This document shows, one piece after another, positions 1 to 8,584 of a stretch of 64,000 nt of DNA. The first letter of the stretch is position 1. Each line of letters opens with the position of its first letter. The position numbers were made by a program, and so were the translations under genes. The DNA is from Bacteroidota bacterium. GTDB lineage: Bacteria; Bacteroidota; Rhodothermia; JANXDC01. Under the pieces are notes generated by a model. The model ran no database searches. It was not told the DNA's origin and saw only the letters and a list, made by a program, of their open reading frames with translations. Where the stretch lies: assembly GCA_025998875.1 (NCBI GenBank), contig AP024675.1, forward strand, positions 1,461,549-1,525,548, given 5' to 3'.

Positions 1-48
1 ATCGCCCCGGTTATCCTCCACAAGCAGGATGCGCAGCGGATTGCTCAT
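1..48 (-). CDS. Response regulator receiver protein (first 16 residues only)
   Basis: Only the first 16 codons lie in the window; the gene runs off its left edge. The peptide begins with a hydrophobic strand ending in LLVEDNRGD, the N-terminal beta-strand and acidic pocket typical of CheY-like receiver domains. The form resembles single-domain Rcp1-type regulators that partner phytochrome-like kinases. Its ATG overlaps the TGA of the upstream histidine kinase (ATGA), so the two are translationally coupled and very probably cognate. The phospho-acceptor aspartate and any output domain are outside the window, so the output is unknown. Confidence 0.75.
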   Translation of the reverse strand, partial: MSNPLRILLVEDNRGD

Positions 49-2345
49 CTCTCCATGGTCTGCTTTTTGGGCAGGGTAAAGTAGAACGTCGATCCTTTCC
101 CGGGCTCCGATGCCACCCAGATGCGCCCTCCGTGTTGCTCGATAATCTTCTTGCAGATCGTCAGCCCGGCGCCTGTGCCCTCAAACTCTTCTTCGGTATG
201 CAGACGCTGAAAGATCTTGAAAATCCGCTCATGGTGTTTGGGATCAATTCCGATCCCGTTGTCCCGCACATACACTATATACTCATTTTCCGACTCCGAT
301 GCACCGATCTCCACCCGGGGTTGCGGACTGCGGTTGTACTTGAGCCCGTTGGTGATCAGGTTGTGAAAGACCTGCCGCAGTCGCAGGGGATCTCCACGGA
401 CGATAGGCAGGGGCGTGAGCATTTCGATTTCGAAAGGACGCTCGCGGGCCAAGGCCTGAGGAAAGTCTTCGCGGATCAGCGTGCGTACAAGCTCCTCCAG
501 GTCTACCTCCATATCCGGAGCTTCTGTGCGGCTGATGCGCGATAGCTCCAGCAGGTTCGTGATCAGGCGGCTCATGCGATGGGCCGCCTGTTTGATAAAC
601 TCGAGCAGTTCTCGAGCCTGAGGGGTCAATTCCTGCAGATGGTCCTCTTCCAGCAGGGAGATGAAGCCCAGGATGTTGCGCAGAGGGGTCTGTAGGTCAT
701 GCGAGACGATGTAGGTAAAATCGTTGAGCTCCTCGTTGATGGCGGCCAGCTGTTGGTTTTTGGCCTCCAGTTCCGCCGTACGGGTGCGTACCAGCTGCTC
801 CAGGTTTTCCGTGTACGTGCGCAGCTGGGCCTCCAGCCGTCGGGCTTCTGTGATGTCTATACCGACGGCGACAAAGGAGCCTCCAGCTCCGGTGATCCGG
901 CTTACGGTCCAGGACAGAATGCGCTCGCTTCCGGTCCGGTTGCGAAGCCGCATCTCAAATTCTCTGTGTCCCTCCGGCGGGCGGAAGGCCGACAGGAGCT
1001 CGGAAGCCGCATCCGGGTCGGCGGCGCTTTTTTCCAGGAATGCCTCCAGCGAAGGGATCTCGCTGCGGCTATATCCCGTGACCTCGTACGCCTTTCGGTT
1101 CCAGATCTGGGTTCTGCCCTCCGCATCAAAGGCGAAGATGACCACCTGGGCTGTGTCGATGAGGTTATGCAGAAAAGCCTGTGCCTCGCTCAGCTCGGCG
1201 GTGCGTTGCTCAAGGAGCTCCTCTAAATGCTGGGCGTAGGCGCGCAGCTGATGCTCCAGGCGTTTCTGCTCGCTTACCTCCACGAGTACGACGAGGTAGC
1301 ACCTGCGGCCTTCCGTGAGCAGCGCACGGCCTATAGCCAGCACGTGCGCCCGCCGGCCTCCGGGCAGTTCCCAGAGCTCAACTGGGCCCGATCGGGGCTC
1401 TTCGGATTCGAATAGCGTTTTCCAGGAGGAAAAATCCAGGCCGGGCACGAGCACAGGCAGGGCGCTTCCCCGGATGGAACCGCCCCTCGTGCCCAGCCAA
1501 CTCAAGGCCGCCTCGTTGAGCTCCCGGATCCGCAGCTCTTCATCCAGAATGCAGACGGGAACGGGAAGAGCCCCAAACCAGCTGCGGTACAGCGGCTCTT
1601 TTTCGGGTCGCTGGCTCCAGGCCCGCGCCACTTCCCCCAGACGCGCCAGCAGGCGCTCGAGCTCATCCTGCGGGGGATGGGGAAAAGCAGCCGGCTCGAC
1701 GGAATGGCCGGCCTCCAGGGCATCGACGAGACCAAGAGCCCGTTCGGCTGGGCGCACCAGTCGCCGGTGCGTAAAGAGCAACAATAGCCCCACCAGCGCC
1801 AGCCAGATTCCGGCCACAACGGGCAGAGTCCCGAGCACATACTTCCAGAAGGCCCCGGTGATGTGCCTTCGATCCTGCTCCAGAATCAATACGGCTACCG
1901 GATCTCTGGGGTTATCGGAGAATTCCCGTCCCAGCACCGGATAGGCGTACAGCAACACCCCATCGGGTCCGAAGCCCCAGTACGGGGTGCGCAAGGCCAG
2001 CACCTGAGCGACAAGGCCCCGATAGGCGTCCGGTATCGGCCGACCCTGTTCAGCGGGCAGATGGCTGCGCAGGATCCGATAGCGATAGTCTACCTCCCAG
2101 AGCCGACGCAGGCCGTGCCGGCGCACCAGCTCCAGCGCATAGCCCTCGAGCGTCTGCCCGTCGGTGAGCCGCAGGGTGTTCCAGGAGACGGCTAGGCCTT
2201 CGGCCCGTGTGCGGGCTTGATCCAGATACGTGCGGTATACGCCGCGCCAGTGCAGTACGGTCAGGATGATGAGCGCCCCGCTCAGGGGCAGGAGCCACCC
2301 GATCGTGATCCGGTAATAGAGGCTATGACGCAAGGCGGGTTTCAA
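45..2345 (-). CDS. Membrane-bound PAS sensor histidine kinase
   Basis: This 766-residue kinase presumably phosphorylates the response regulator whose start it overlaps. Visible parts in order are a TM segment (about 14-32), a roughly 135-residue extracytoplasmic sensor region, a second TM (about 168-192), two PAS-like regions (about 250-360 and 390-505), a HisKA helix with phospho-acceptor His549 (SHDLQTPLRN), and a HATPase_c domain with an N box near 662, DNGIGI near 695 and a GTGAGL lid. The kinase core resembles Cph1-type kinases, but no chromophore GAF domain was seen. The apparent start is TTG, 9 bases after the stop of the upstream lipoprotein. That lipoprotein may present a ligand to the periplasmic region, which is inference. 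Confidence 0.93.
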   Translation of the reverse strand: MKPALRHSLYYRITIGWLLPLSGALIILTVLHWRGVYRTYLDQARTRAEGLAVSWNTLRLTDGQTLEGYALELVRRHGLRRLWEVDYRYRILRSHLPAEQGRPIPDAYRGLVAQVLALRTPYWGFGPDGVLLYAYPVLGREFSDNPRDPVAVLILEQDRRHITGAFWKYVLGTLPVVAGIWLALVGLLLLFTHRRLVRPAERALGLVDALEAGHSVEPAAFPHPPQDELERLLARLGEVARAWSQRPEKEPLYRSWFGALPVPVCILDEELRIRELNEAALSWLGTRGGSIRGSALPVLVPGLDFSSWKTLFESEEPRSGPVELWELPGGRRAHVLAIGRALLTEGRRCYLVVLVEVSEQKRLEHQLRAYAQHLEELLEQRTAELSEAQAFLHNLIDTAQVVIFAFDAEGRTQIWNRKAYEVTGYSRSEIPSLEAFLEKSAADPDAASELLSAFRPPEGHREFEMRLRNRTGSERILSWTVSRITGAGGSFVAVGIDITEARRLEAQLRTYTENLEQLVRTRTAELEAKNQQLAAINEELNDFTYIVSHDLQTPLRNILGFISLLEEDHLQELTPQARELLEFIKQAAHRMSRLITNLLELSRISRTEAPDMEVDLEELVRTLIREDFPQALARERPFEIEMLTPLPIVRGDPLRLRQVFHNLITNGLKYNRSPQPRVEIGASESENEYIVYVRDNGIGIDPKHHERIFKIFQRLHTEEEFEGTGAGLTICKKIIEQHGGRIWVASEPGKGSTFYFTLPKKQTMER

Positions 2346-2354
2346 GGCCGTCGC

Positions 2355-3311
2355 CTATTCCATAAGGTGTCTCCAGCCGGTCGAATCCGGCAGTGGGCGA
2401 AACGGGGTCGCGGGGGCCAGCAGATCGTATCGGATCCAGAAACGATGCATGGCCCACTGATACTGCAGAAGCGGCCCTCCGGGGGCAAGCAGCTCCTGAT
2501 TCAGGCGCGGGGTGCCGAAACGGTACCTTTCGGCCATACGCCGGACGGCCTCCCTCGTCGTGTCCAGCAGAGCGGCCCAGGAGGCGAAAGCGGCATCCGG
2601 ATCGGCCTCCCATCTGACCAGGGCGTTGGCCCATCCCGCAAGCAGGGCCTCAAGCACAAGAGGCCGGACCGAAGCGAGGGAATCGGAGATGAGCAGTACC
2701 TCCATCGGGGGCATTGTGAGCCGCTCCGCGCGCGCCAGCACGCTCCATCCCGCCTCGATCGTGTCGAAAAGCCCGAAGCGCACCGGCGAGCGGGCTTCCA
2801 AGAGGGCCAGCTCCCGCTCCGGCAGGGGGTCGAGCAGTGTCCTGGCCCTGTCGGGCAATAGACCACGCTCCAGAAGCAACCGTTCGGCCCAGAAGTGTTC
2901 CGGACTGCCGAGACGTATGGGGATCCGGTATCGGCTCAGGTTGAGCCAATTGACCCCGCGTCCGATCAGGATGGGATGGGCCGAGGCGGCGCCCAGCACC
3001 AGGGGAACACGCCAGGAAGGGCGTTCTGCCTGCAGGCGCACAGCGGCATGAAAGGGTACTATGCCCGCCTGCAGCCTTCCTCCCCGCAGGGCCGCTATGA
3101 GCGCTTCTTGGCTGGAGAAGCGCCGAAAACGCACCTGCGGGGGCAAAAGCCCCTCCTCATGCGCCCAGATGAGGGGCGCCACAAGCACAGAGCGCGTCCA
3201 GCCGATCTCCAGCACCTCAGAGTCAGAGCCCGGACGGCAGCCCGTGCCCCCCAGCATGCCCAGGCAGAACAGCACATGCAGTGCGGAGCTCGTTCGGATC
3301 GGAGGTTTCAT
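2355..3311 (-). CDS. Substrate-binding lipoprotein, NMT1/SsuA-like, upstream of a sensor kinase
   Basis: A 318-residue protein with a short hydrophobic signal ending in LGGTGC, a lax lipobox, so it is probably a surface or periplasmic lipoprotein. The mature part looks like a type 2 periplasmic-binding protein of the NMT1/SsuA/THI5 kind: a first strand (EIGWTRSVLVAPLIWAHEEG), then a pattern of the form VRFRRFSSQEALIAALRGG, followed by alternating helices and strands. No ABC permease or ATPase gene is adjacent. Instead a sensor kinase starts 9 bases downstream, so a sensory role is proposed. I chose the ATG at 3311 because it places the signal peptide at the N-terminus. In-frame starts up to 3359 exist and none has a strong Shine-Dalgarno sequence. 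Confidence 0.7.
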   Translation of the reverse strand: MKPPIRTSSALHVLFCLGMLGGTGCRPGSDSEVLEIGWTRSVLVAPLIWAHEEGLLPPQVRFRRFSSQEALIAALRGGRLQAGIVPFHAAVRLQAERPSWRVPLVLGAASAHPILIGRGVNWLNLSRYRIPIRLGSPEHFWAERLLLERGLLPDRARTLLDPLPERELALLEARSPVRFGLFDTIEAGWSVLARAERLTMPPMEVLLISDSLASVRPLVLEALLAGWANALVRWEADPDAAFASWAALLDTTREAVRRMAERYRFGTPRLNQELLAPGGPLLQYQWAMHRFWIRYDLLAPATPFRPLPDSTGWRHLME

Positions 3312-3539
3312 TGCCCATAGAATGCAATCTCTCATTGACATTTCATTGGCCTTATTCACAAAGCCTGTGCCGCCGTCTGTTTTCGCCTTCGGGGCCGATT
3401 CGGGAGGCCGGAGGGGGAGAATCCGAAACCGGAGGGGGCCATTTCGCTATTTGCCTCCGATCAGGGGGGGAGCTATTTTTTGCGCCGATCGGGTTTCAAT
3501 TTGGGCCGGTGCCCTATAGGAGGCAAGGATACAGTAGCT

Positions 3540-4268
3540 GTGTTTCCCCTGCAGGATACTATTCCCCATCGGGAGAGCCCGTTTGTCACATGGGCCCTGA
3601 TTGGGCTCAATGTGGGGGTATTTCTCCTCGAGCTGGCCCTCCCTGAGCCCGCGCTGGAAGCGCTCATTCGCACCTTCGGGGTTGTGCCCGCCCGGTACAC
3701 GGAACCGGGCTGGATGGAGAATCCGGCCAACTACTGGCCGTTGTTGACAAACATGTTTCTGCACGGCGGCTGGATGCACATCATCGGAAACATGTGGACG
3801 CTGTGGATTTTCGGGGATAACGTGGAGGATCGGCTCGGGCACGGTCGGTATCTGGTCTTTTATCTTCTCTGCGGCCTGGCGGCAAGCGGGACTCATATTC
3901 TGTTGCATCCCGACTCGACGATACCCGCCATAGGTGCCTCCGGGGCCATTTCGGGCGTCATGGGGGCGTATTTTCTGCTCTTTCCTCACTCCCGCATTAT
4001 CGCGGTCTTCCCGGTTTTCTTTATTCCGTATTTCCTGGAGTTGCCGGCCGTGGTGTACCTGGGCGCCTGGTTTCTGACCCAGCTCTTCTCTGGGACGTTT
4101 TCGATTCTGGCGCCGGGGACAGGAGGAGGTATCGCCTGGTGGGCCCACATCGGGGGGTTTCTGGCCGGCGCGCTTCTCGTCAGGCCCATGCACCGCAGGC
4201 GCCGGCGCGTGTATCGGCCGTACTTTGCTGATGAGGAGATTCCGATCCGGTATCTGTATCCCCGGTAA
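3540..4268 (+). CDS. Rhomboid family intramembrane serine protease
   Basis: A 242-residue polytopic protein that should cleave membrane-embedded substrates. It shows the rhomboid hallmarks: HGGWMHIIGNMWTLWIFGDN in the second helix region, GASG with nucleophile Ser134, and the catalytic His203 in WAHIGG. About six TM helices are apparent. The GTG at 3540 is chosen because related proteins begin with a sequence like VFPLQDTIP, and an AGGAGG lies upstream at 3518-3523, though the 16-base spacing is long. An in-frame TTG occurs at 3480. The 228-base region between this gene and the divergent lipoprotein gene carries no convincing promoter. A ClpP-fold membrane protease follows 14 bases downstream. 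Confidence 0.92.
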   Translation: MFPLQDTIPHRESPFVTWALIGLNVGVFLLELALPEPALEALIRTFGVVPARYTEPGWMENPANYWPLLTNMFLHGGWMHIIGNMWTLWIFGDNVEDRLGHGRYLVFYLLCGLAASGTHILLHPDSTIPAIGASGAISGVMGAYFLLFPHSRIIAVFPVFFIPYFLELPAVVYLGAWFLTQLFSGTFSILAPGTGGGIAWWAHIGGFLAGALLVRPMHRRRRRVYRPYFADEEIPIRYLYPR

Positions 4269-4282
4269 GCCGAGGAGCATCT

Positions 4283-5110
4283 ATGGGCATCGGAGAACTG
4301 TTCTGGCTGTTTCTCATCTTTGGTGCGCTACAGCCGGTGTTGCGACAGCGTATGCTGGATGCCGCCCGACAGCGCATGATCGCCCGCCTGGAGGCGCAGC
4401 GGGGTTCGCGCGTCATCCTCCTGGTGCATCGGCAGGAGACGATGAGTCTGCTGGGCTTTCCCCTGATGCGGTTCATCGACATCAACGACTCCGAGGAGGT
4501 CCTCCGGGCCATTCAAATGACCGACCGCGATGTGCCGCTGGATCTGGTCCTGCACACGCCCGGTGGGCTTGTGCTGGCCTCTTTGCAGATCGCGCGGGCG
4601 CTCAAGGCGCATCCGGCCAAAGTGACGGTTTTTGTGCCCCATTACGCCATGTCCGGGGGAACGCTCATCGCCCTGGCCGCCGACGAAATCGTTATGAGCC
4701 CGCATGCCGTGCTGGGCCCGCTGGATCCGCAGCTGGGCCAGTATCCGGCCCCCTCCCTGTTGCGGGTGGTGCGGGAAAAGCCTCTTGCCGAGGTGGAGGA
4801 CCACACGCTCGTGCTGGCCGATCTGGCCGAAAAGGCCATCCGGCAGCTGCAGGAAGCGATCGTGGAACTGCTCGAGGGCCGTATGCCCCCCGAGCAGGCC
4901 CAGGAGGTGGCTCGGCGCCTGACGGAGGGGCACTGGACGCACGATTACCCCATCACATCCCAGGCCGCTCGATCGCTCGGATTGCCCGTTTCCACGGAGA
5001 TGCCCCCGGCCATCTATCAGCTTATGGCCCTCTATCCGCAACCGGTGCGTCAGCGTCCCTCCGTGGAGTACCTGCCTGAACCACGGACTCGAGCTGCGGC
5101 AGGAGGATAA
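4283..5110 (+). CDS. SDH proteinase family (ClpP/crotonase-fold) membrane serine protease
   Basis: A 275-residue protein with one N-terminal hydrophobic helix and a ClpP/SppA-like domain of the serine dehydrogenase proteinase family (DUF114). Key elements are LHTPGGLVLASLQIARAL, where glycines form the oxyanion region, and HYAMSGGTLIALAADEI, where the serine after the methionine is the likely nucleophile. A VLGPLDPQLGQYP stretch follows, typical of the family. It is probably anchored at the inner membrane with a cytosolic active site and may degrade membrane protein fragments. It lies between a rhomboid and a P1 peptidase on the same strand with short gaps, suggesting one proteolytic operon. 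Confidence 0.88.
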   Translation: MGIGELFWLFLIFGALQPVLRQRMLDAARQRMIARLEAQRGSRVILLVHRQETMSLLGFPLMRFIDINDSEEVLRAIQMTDRDVPLDLVLHTPGGLVLASLQIARALKAHPAKVTVFVPHYAMSGGTLIALAADEIVMSPHAVLGPLDPQLGQYPAPSLLRVVREKPLAEVEDHTLVLADLAEKAIRQLQEAIVELLEGRMPPEQAQEVARRLTEGHWTHDYPITSQAARSLGLPVSTEMPPAIYQLMALYPQPVRQRPSVEYLPEPRTRAAAGG

Positions 5111-5114
5111 GAGC

Positions 5115-6263
5115 ATGTTGCCAGGGAGGAGGGCCCTTATGGTGGGGGTGCTGTTGTCGCTGGTGCAGGCGGCCTCCGGGCAAGAGGGGGAACGCCCCCG
5201 CGTGCGCGATCTGGGCCTGCGCCCCGGCATTCTCACCCCTGGCCGCTGGAACGCGATCACGGATGTGCCCGGTGTTCGGGTAGGGCATCGTACGGTGTGG
5301 GAAGGCGAGGGGGTGCGCACGGGGGTGACAGTGATCCTGCCCCATGAGGGCAACCTGTTTCAGGAAAAAGTGCCGGCCGCCGTGTGGGTCGGCAACGGGT
5401 TCGGCAAAGCGGCCGGTTTTCTGCAGGTGCGCGAGCTGGGCACCCTGGAGACCCCGATTGCCCTGACGAACACCGTTTCCGTAGGGGTGGTCTGGGATGC
5501 GCTGGTGCGGTGGACGCTGGCCCAGCCCGGAAATGAGGATGTGCGTAGCGTCAACGCCGTGGTGGGGGAGACGAACGACGGTTTGCTTAACGACATCCGG
5601 GGGGGGCATGTGCGCCCCGAACATGTCTGGGAGGCCATCGCCAGCGCTCGCCCCGGCCCCGTCGAAGAGGGTACCGTGGGGGCAGGTACCGGCACGGTCT
5701 GTCTGGGTTGGAAAGGGGGGATCGGTACCGCATCCCGCGTCTTGCCCGCTCGCTATGGTGGCTACGTGGTGGGTGTGCTCGTGCAGACGAACTTCGGCGG
5801 GATCCTGCACATCGACGGGGTGCCGGTGGGGCGTGAGCTGGGCCGGTTCTTCATGCAAGGTGATGTGCCCTATGAGAGGCCGGACGGATCCTGTATGATC
5901 GTGGTGGCCACGAACGCGCCGCTTGACCGCGCCACCCTGGAGCGCATGGCGCATCGGGCCATTCTGGGTATGGCCCGTACAGGTTCGTTTATGGCCAACG
6001 GGTCGGGGGATTTCGTCATCGCTTTCAGTACGGCCTATCGCATCCCCCATCGCGCTCCTGAGCCTCCCGTGCTCCAGATTCCCGCTCTGCATCCGGACGC
6101 CCTCAACCCCCTGTTTCTGGCCGTGGTCGAGGCCACGGAGGAAGCCATCTACAATAGCCTGTTCCGGGCCACTACGGTCACCGGCTTCGGGGGGCGCACG
6201 GTAGAGGCGCTTCCCCTGGAGCGGGTGCGGGAAATCCTGCGTCGCTACGGGCGCCTGCCCTGA
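5115..6263 (+). CDS. P1 family peptidase (DmpA-like aminopeptidase), exported
   Basis: A 382-residue enzyme of the DmpA/L-aminopeptidase D-esterase family, N-terminal nucleophile hydrolases that self-cleave to form two chains. A signal peptide occupies residues 1-22 (ending ASGQ), so the enzyme is likely periplasmic. Family features include RPGILTPGRWNAITDVPGVR, the glycine-rich EGTVGAGTGTVCLGWKGGIG, and a GSCMIVVATNAPL segment whose serine is the expected nucleophile at the cleavage site. An AGGAGG lies at 5100-5105 and the gap to the upstream protease gene is 4 bases, so the genes are cotranscribed. It would trim N-terminal residues from peptides. Confidence 0.92.
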   Translation: MLPGRRALMVGVLLSLVQAASGQEGERPRVRDLGLRPGILTPGRWNAITDVPGVRVGHRTVWEGEGVRTGVTVILPHEGNLFQEKVPAAVWVGNGFGKAAGFLQVRELGTLETPIALTNTVSVGVVWDALVRWTLAQPGNEDVRSVNAVVGETNDGLLNDIRGGHVRPEHVWEAIASARPGPVEEGTVGAGTGTVCLGWKGGIGTASRVLPARYGGYVVGVLVQTNFGGILHIDGVPVGRELGRFFMQGDVPYERPDGSCMIVVATNAPLDRATLERMAHRAILGMARTGSFMANGSGDFVIAFSTAYRIPHRAPEPPVLQIPALHPDALNPLFLAVVEATEEAIYNSLFRATTVTGFGGRTVEALPLERVREILRRYGRLP

Positions 6264-6522
6264 AACAGGGAGGGGCGGGGGGTGGTCTCCGGTCTGCCCC
6301 GGGCCCGGCCCTGGGCGCATCCGTGTGGCCGGATCAGCCCCGGCGGTGCTGTTCGCTCCCGGCCTGGGCATGCGGGCCTATCGCGGCCCGCGCGGGCAGT
6401 TGCGAAACGTGGCCATGCGCCCGACGGGAAAGCTCTTCGGTGTGCTTTTTTCCGGTCTTCGGTTTCGGCCCCTGGCGGCCCTGGTGCTCTAGCTCCCCGG
6501 TGGGCCGACTCCCGGAAGCCTT
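6264..6522. other. Non-coding gap between convergent genes
   Basis: This 259-base stretch separates the P1 peptidase from the convergent TPR half-gene. It contains short overlapping reading frames in all phases because it is GC-rich. None has a Shine-Dalgarno sequence or recognisable similarity, including one ending at 6492. No clear terminator hairpin was found. A motif GAAGCCTTTTATCTGGGG near 6514 resembles a motif at about 21206 (GAGGCTTTTTATCTCGG); its meaning is unknown. Confidence 0.4.
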
Positions 6523-7392
6523 TTATCTGGGGCGGGGATCAGGGGAGGAAGCCCCCAGCAGCGGACGCAACTGCTCCAGACGCGCATCGCGGGGATAAAG
6601 CCGCTGAAGGGCCTCGGCCCGATGGCGGGCCTCCCGGAGCCGGCCCAGCTGCGCATAGGCGATGGCCAGGTTAAAGAGCCCATCTGCGTACGTGGAATCC
6701 CCCTCTACGGCGGCCTCCCAGTGGGAGATGGCCTCTCGGATGCGTCCGGTACGGGCAAGCAGGATGGCCAGATTGTTACGGGCTTTAGGGTAATCGGGAT
6801 CCAGCTGTATGGCTTGGCGCAATTCCTGTTCCGCTGCGCTCAGGTCTCCGATGCGCATAAGCAGGGTGCCCAGGTTGAAACGGGCCTCGGCCAGGCCCGG
6901 CCGCAGGGCTACGGCGCGCTCGTAACAGGATCGGGCTTCCTCAAGCCGACCTCGGACCTCCAGAATGCGGCCCAGGTTCGTGAGCGCCTCAGGATGTTCG
7001 GGTTGCCGCTGCAGGGCCTGCCGGTAGTGGACCTCGGCCTGATCAAGCGCGCCGGCCCATTCGTCCATGCGCGCCAAGGCCAGCAACCGCTCCACGGTGG
7101 GCTGCAGGGCCACGGCCCGGCTGTAGGCGGAGCGGGCCCGGCTGTAGTCGCGCTGCCATTCATAGGCATATCCCAGCAGGTACCATCCCTCGGCGTGCTC
7201 GGGGTTGCGTTTTAGCCCCTTTTCCAGTTTCCCCAGGGCCTGCTGGAGCGCCCCGGAGTTCGGATGTTCTCGCGCATAGGCCAGGTAGGCGATGCCCTCA
7301 TAGAGGAGGTAGTCTCGCTCCCGGCGTAGCTCCGGGAAGATGGGCTCCAGGTGTACGGATTCCGATGCTTCCTTTCCGGAGGGGGTGGGGGG
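6523..7392 (-). CDS. TPR half of a frameshifted multihaem cytochrome-TPR protein
   Basis: This frame encodes about 290 residues, starting in a linker (TPSGKEASESVHLEP) and continuing into at least five tetratricopeptide repeats, for example YLLGYAYEWQRDYSRARSAY and ALTNLGRILEVRGRLEEA. No plausible start codon exists near the domain edge. The frame's upstream extension to 7608 only reads across the cytochrome gene in the wrong phase. Proteins with a multihaem c-type domain followed directly by TPRs are a known architecture. The simplest reading is one protein broken at the G-run at 7387-7393, where one base fewer joins the frames. It could be a sequencing indel, a true mutation or a slippage site. 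Confidence 0.8.
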   Translation of the reverse strand, partial: PPTPSGKEASESVHLEPIFPELRRERDYLLYEGIAYLAYAREHPNSGALQQALGKLEKGLKRNPEHAEGWYLLGYAYEWQRDYSRARSAYSRAVALQPTVERLLALARMDEWAGALDQAEVHYRQALQRQPEHPEALTNLGRILEVRGRLEEARSCYERAVALRPGLAEARFNLGTLLMRIGDLSAAEQELRQAIQLDPDYPKARNNLAILLARTGRIREAISHWEAAVEGDSTYADGLFNLAIAYAQLGRLREARHRAEALQRLYPRDARLEQLRPLLGASSPDPRPR

Positions 7393-8566
7393 GCGGGAGG
7401 GGACGCCGTGGGATGGCGTGATCCGTAAAGGCCGCGTGGGGTACGGCGCTGGGGCGGATGCGGGGCATATGACAGGAGATGCAGTTGCTCTCCGGGGTGT
7501 GCGCCGCCTCCGGCAGGGTTCCGGACAAGCGAGCGGGCTCATGGCAGCTGCGGCAGATCCGATTGAAGTGCGCTGGCCCCTGTTCGCGCGCTGGCCGATG
7601 GGGATCATGGCAGGTGAGGCAGTCCATAGGGGGCGAACTGCCCTGAAAACAGGCGCTCTGTTGCATGCGTTCTACATGGCTGGCCACCTGCACGGTGTGC
7701 CGGGCGGAGCCAGGATGGACGAAAACGAGCCAGTAGTCCGAGAGCCGTTCCCCGGGCCGGTAGTCCAGCGGCCCTTTGCCCTCCCGATAGAAAGCCACCG
7801 TGCTCTCCAGGTGGCACTGCTGGCAGAGGTCCATGCGGCGTTCCCGGGAAAGTCGGGCCGGGTTGACGATGGTGGGGTCCGGGGCTCCGGGCCGGTACGG
7901 GCCCTGGCGATGCCGCGTGACGTGTTCGCTGCCGGGCCCGTGACAGCGCTCGCAGGTGATCCCGTAGGAAAAGGATCGATACCGGTTTGCCGTTTCCGCA
8001 ACGGGTTCAAAGTGGCCCGTGTGGCATCCCAGGCAGGCATTCGGGATGGGGCGAAAGAAGCGCGCATTGGCTCGTTCATAGCCCGGGCTGAGCGCCCAGC
8101 GGCCTTCCTGCGTATACCAGGTCAGGGGTAGCTCAAAGAGGAAGCCGTTTTCCTCATAGAGGTATGTGCGCGCCGCGTTCCCAGAACCCACCACGTACTC
8201 GATGGGATAGCGAAGCCGGTGGATCGGGCGGCCTTGCTCATCGAGCCGGTATTCCTCCTGAAAAAAGCCATCGCCCTCCCGAAAGGCGCGGTAGTAGAAT
8301 CCCGTCCGGGGCTCGTAGATTGCCTGCCGACCGCTGAAATCCTCCACAACCCGGTCCGGGGTCAGGGGATAGAGTGCGCGTGCCTTGTTTGTTTGCTGGT
8401 AATGGGAGGCGATCTCTTCATGGCAACTGGCGCAGACGGAATCGCCCACATAGTGGGCCGTGCGGGCAGGGGAAGAAGAAGGGGTCTGCCGGCAGGCGGA
8501 CCATAAGAGCAGGCCACCGCCCAGCAGTCCGCTACAGAGCCCCAGCAACCGACGCGCCTGTGACAT
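7298..8566 (-). CDS. Seven-haem c-type cytochrome lipoprotein (upstream half of split gene)
   Basis: The protein has a lipoprotein signal (LLLWSAC, about residues 20-26) and seven CXXCH haem motifs: CASCH, CLGCH, CERCH, CQQCH, CLTCH, CRSCH and CISCH. It resembles cytochrome c554-type multihaem proteins and should carry electrons at the outer or periplasmic face. Recognisable sequence ends just after CISCHMPRIRPSAVPHAAFT and DHAIPRRP. Beyond about 7392 the frame reads a low-complexity tail to a stop at 7298, overlapping the TPR coding region in another phase. The start ATG is preceded by AGGAGG. The intact protein would be about 680 residues, ending at 6523. Confidence 0.85.
   Translation of the reverse strand: MSQARRLLGLCSGLLGGGLLLWSACRQTPSSSPARTAHYVGDSVCASCHEEIASHYQQTNKARALYPLTPDRVVEDFSGRQAIYEPRTGFYYRAFREGDGFFQEEYRLDEQGRPIHRLRYPIEYVVGSGNAARTYLYEENGFLFELPLTWYTQEGRWALSPGYERANARFFRPIPNACLGCHTGHFEPVAETANRYRSFSYGITCERCHGPGSEHVTRHRQGPYRPGAPDPTIVNPARLSRERRMDLCQQCHLESTVAFYREGKGPLDYRPGERLSDYWLVFVHPGSARHTVQVASHVERMQQSACFQGSSPPMDCLTCHDPHRPAREQGPAHFNRICRSCHEPARLSGTLPEAAHTPESNCISCHMPRIRPSAVPHAAFTDHAIPRRPLPPPHPLRKGSIGIRTPGAHLPGATPGARLPPL
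7381..7402. repeat. G/C homopolymer tract at the frame break
   Basis: On the plus strand this is five Gs, T, seven Gs, C, three Gs, A and four Gs. It lies exactly where the cytochrome frame (codon phase of 8566) must pass to the TPR frame (+1 on the minus strand). Removing a single base from the seven-G run (7387-7393) gives one continuous frame reading RRPLPPP-TPSGKEASE. Such runs are prone to sequencing error and to slipped-strand mispairing. Confidence 0.8.
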
Positions 8567-8584
8567 AGATTGCCCTCCTGCGCG

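Noticed and set aside
2355-3311. The binding protein as an MqnA/MqnD menaquinone enzyme
   Set aside because: It shares the periplasmic-binding fold class but has a lipoprotein signal and is linked to a sensor kinase, whereas MqnA and MqnD are cytosolic.
6264-6522. Short frames in the gap after the P1 peptidase, for example one ending at 6492
   Set aside because: There is no start context, no similarity and no supporting signals; the GC-rich sequence alone can give such frames.
7393-7608. N-terminal extension of the TPR frame
   Set aside because: It overlaps the cytochrome domain in a different phase, is proline/arginine-rich without structure and has no ribosome binding site.
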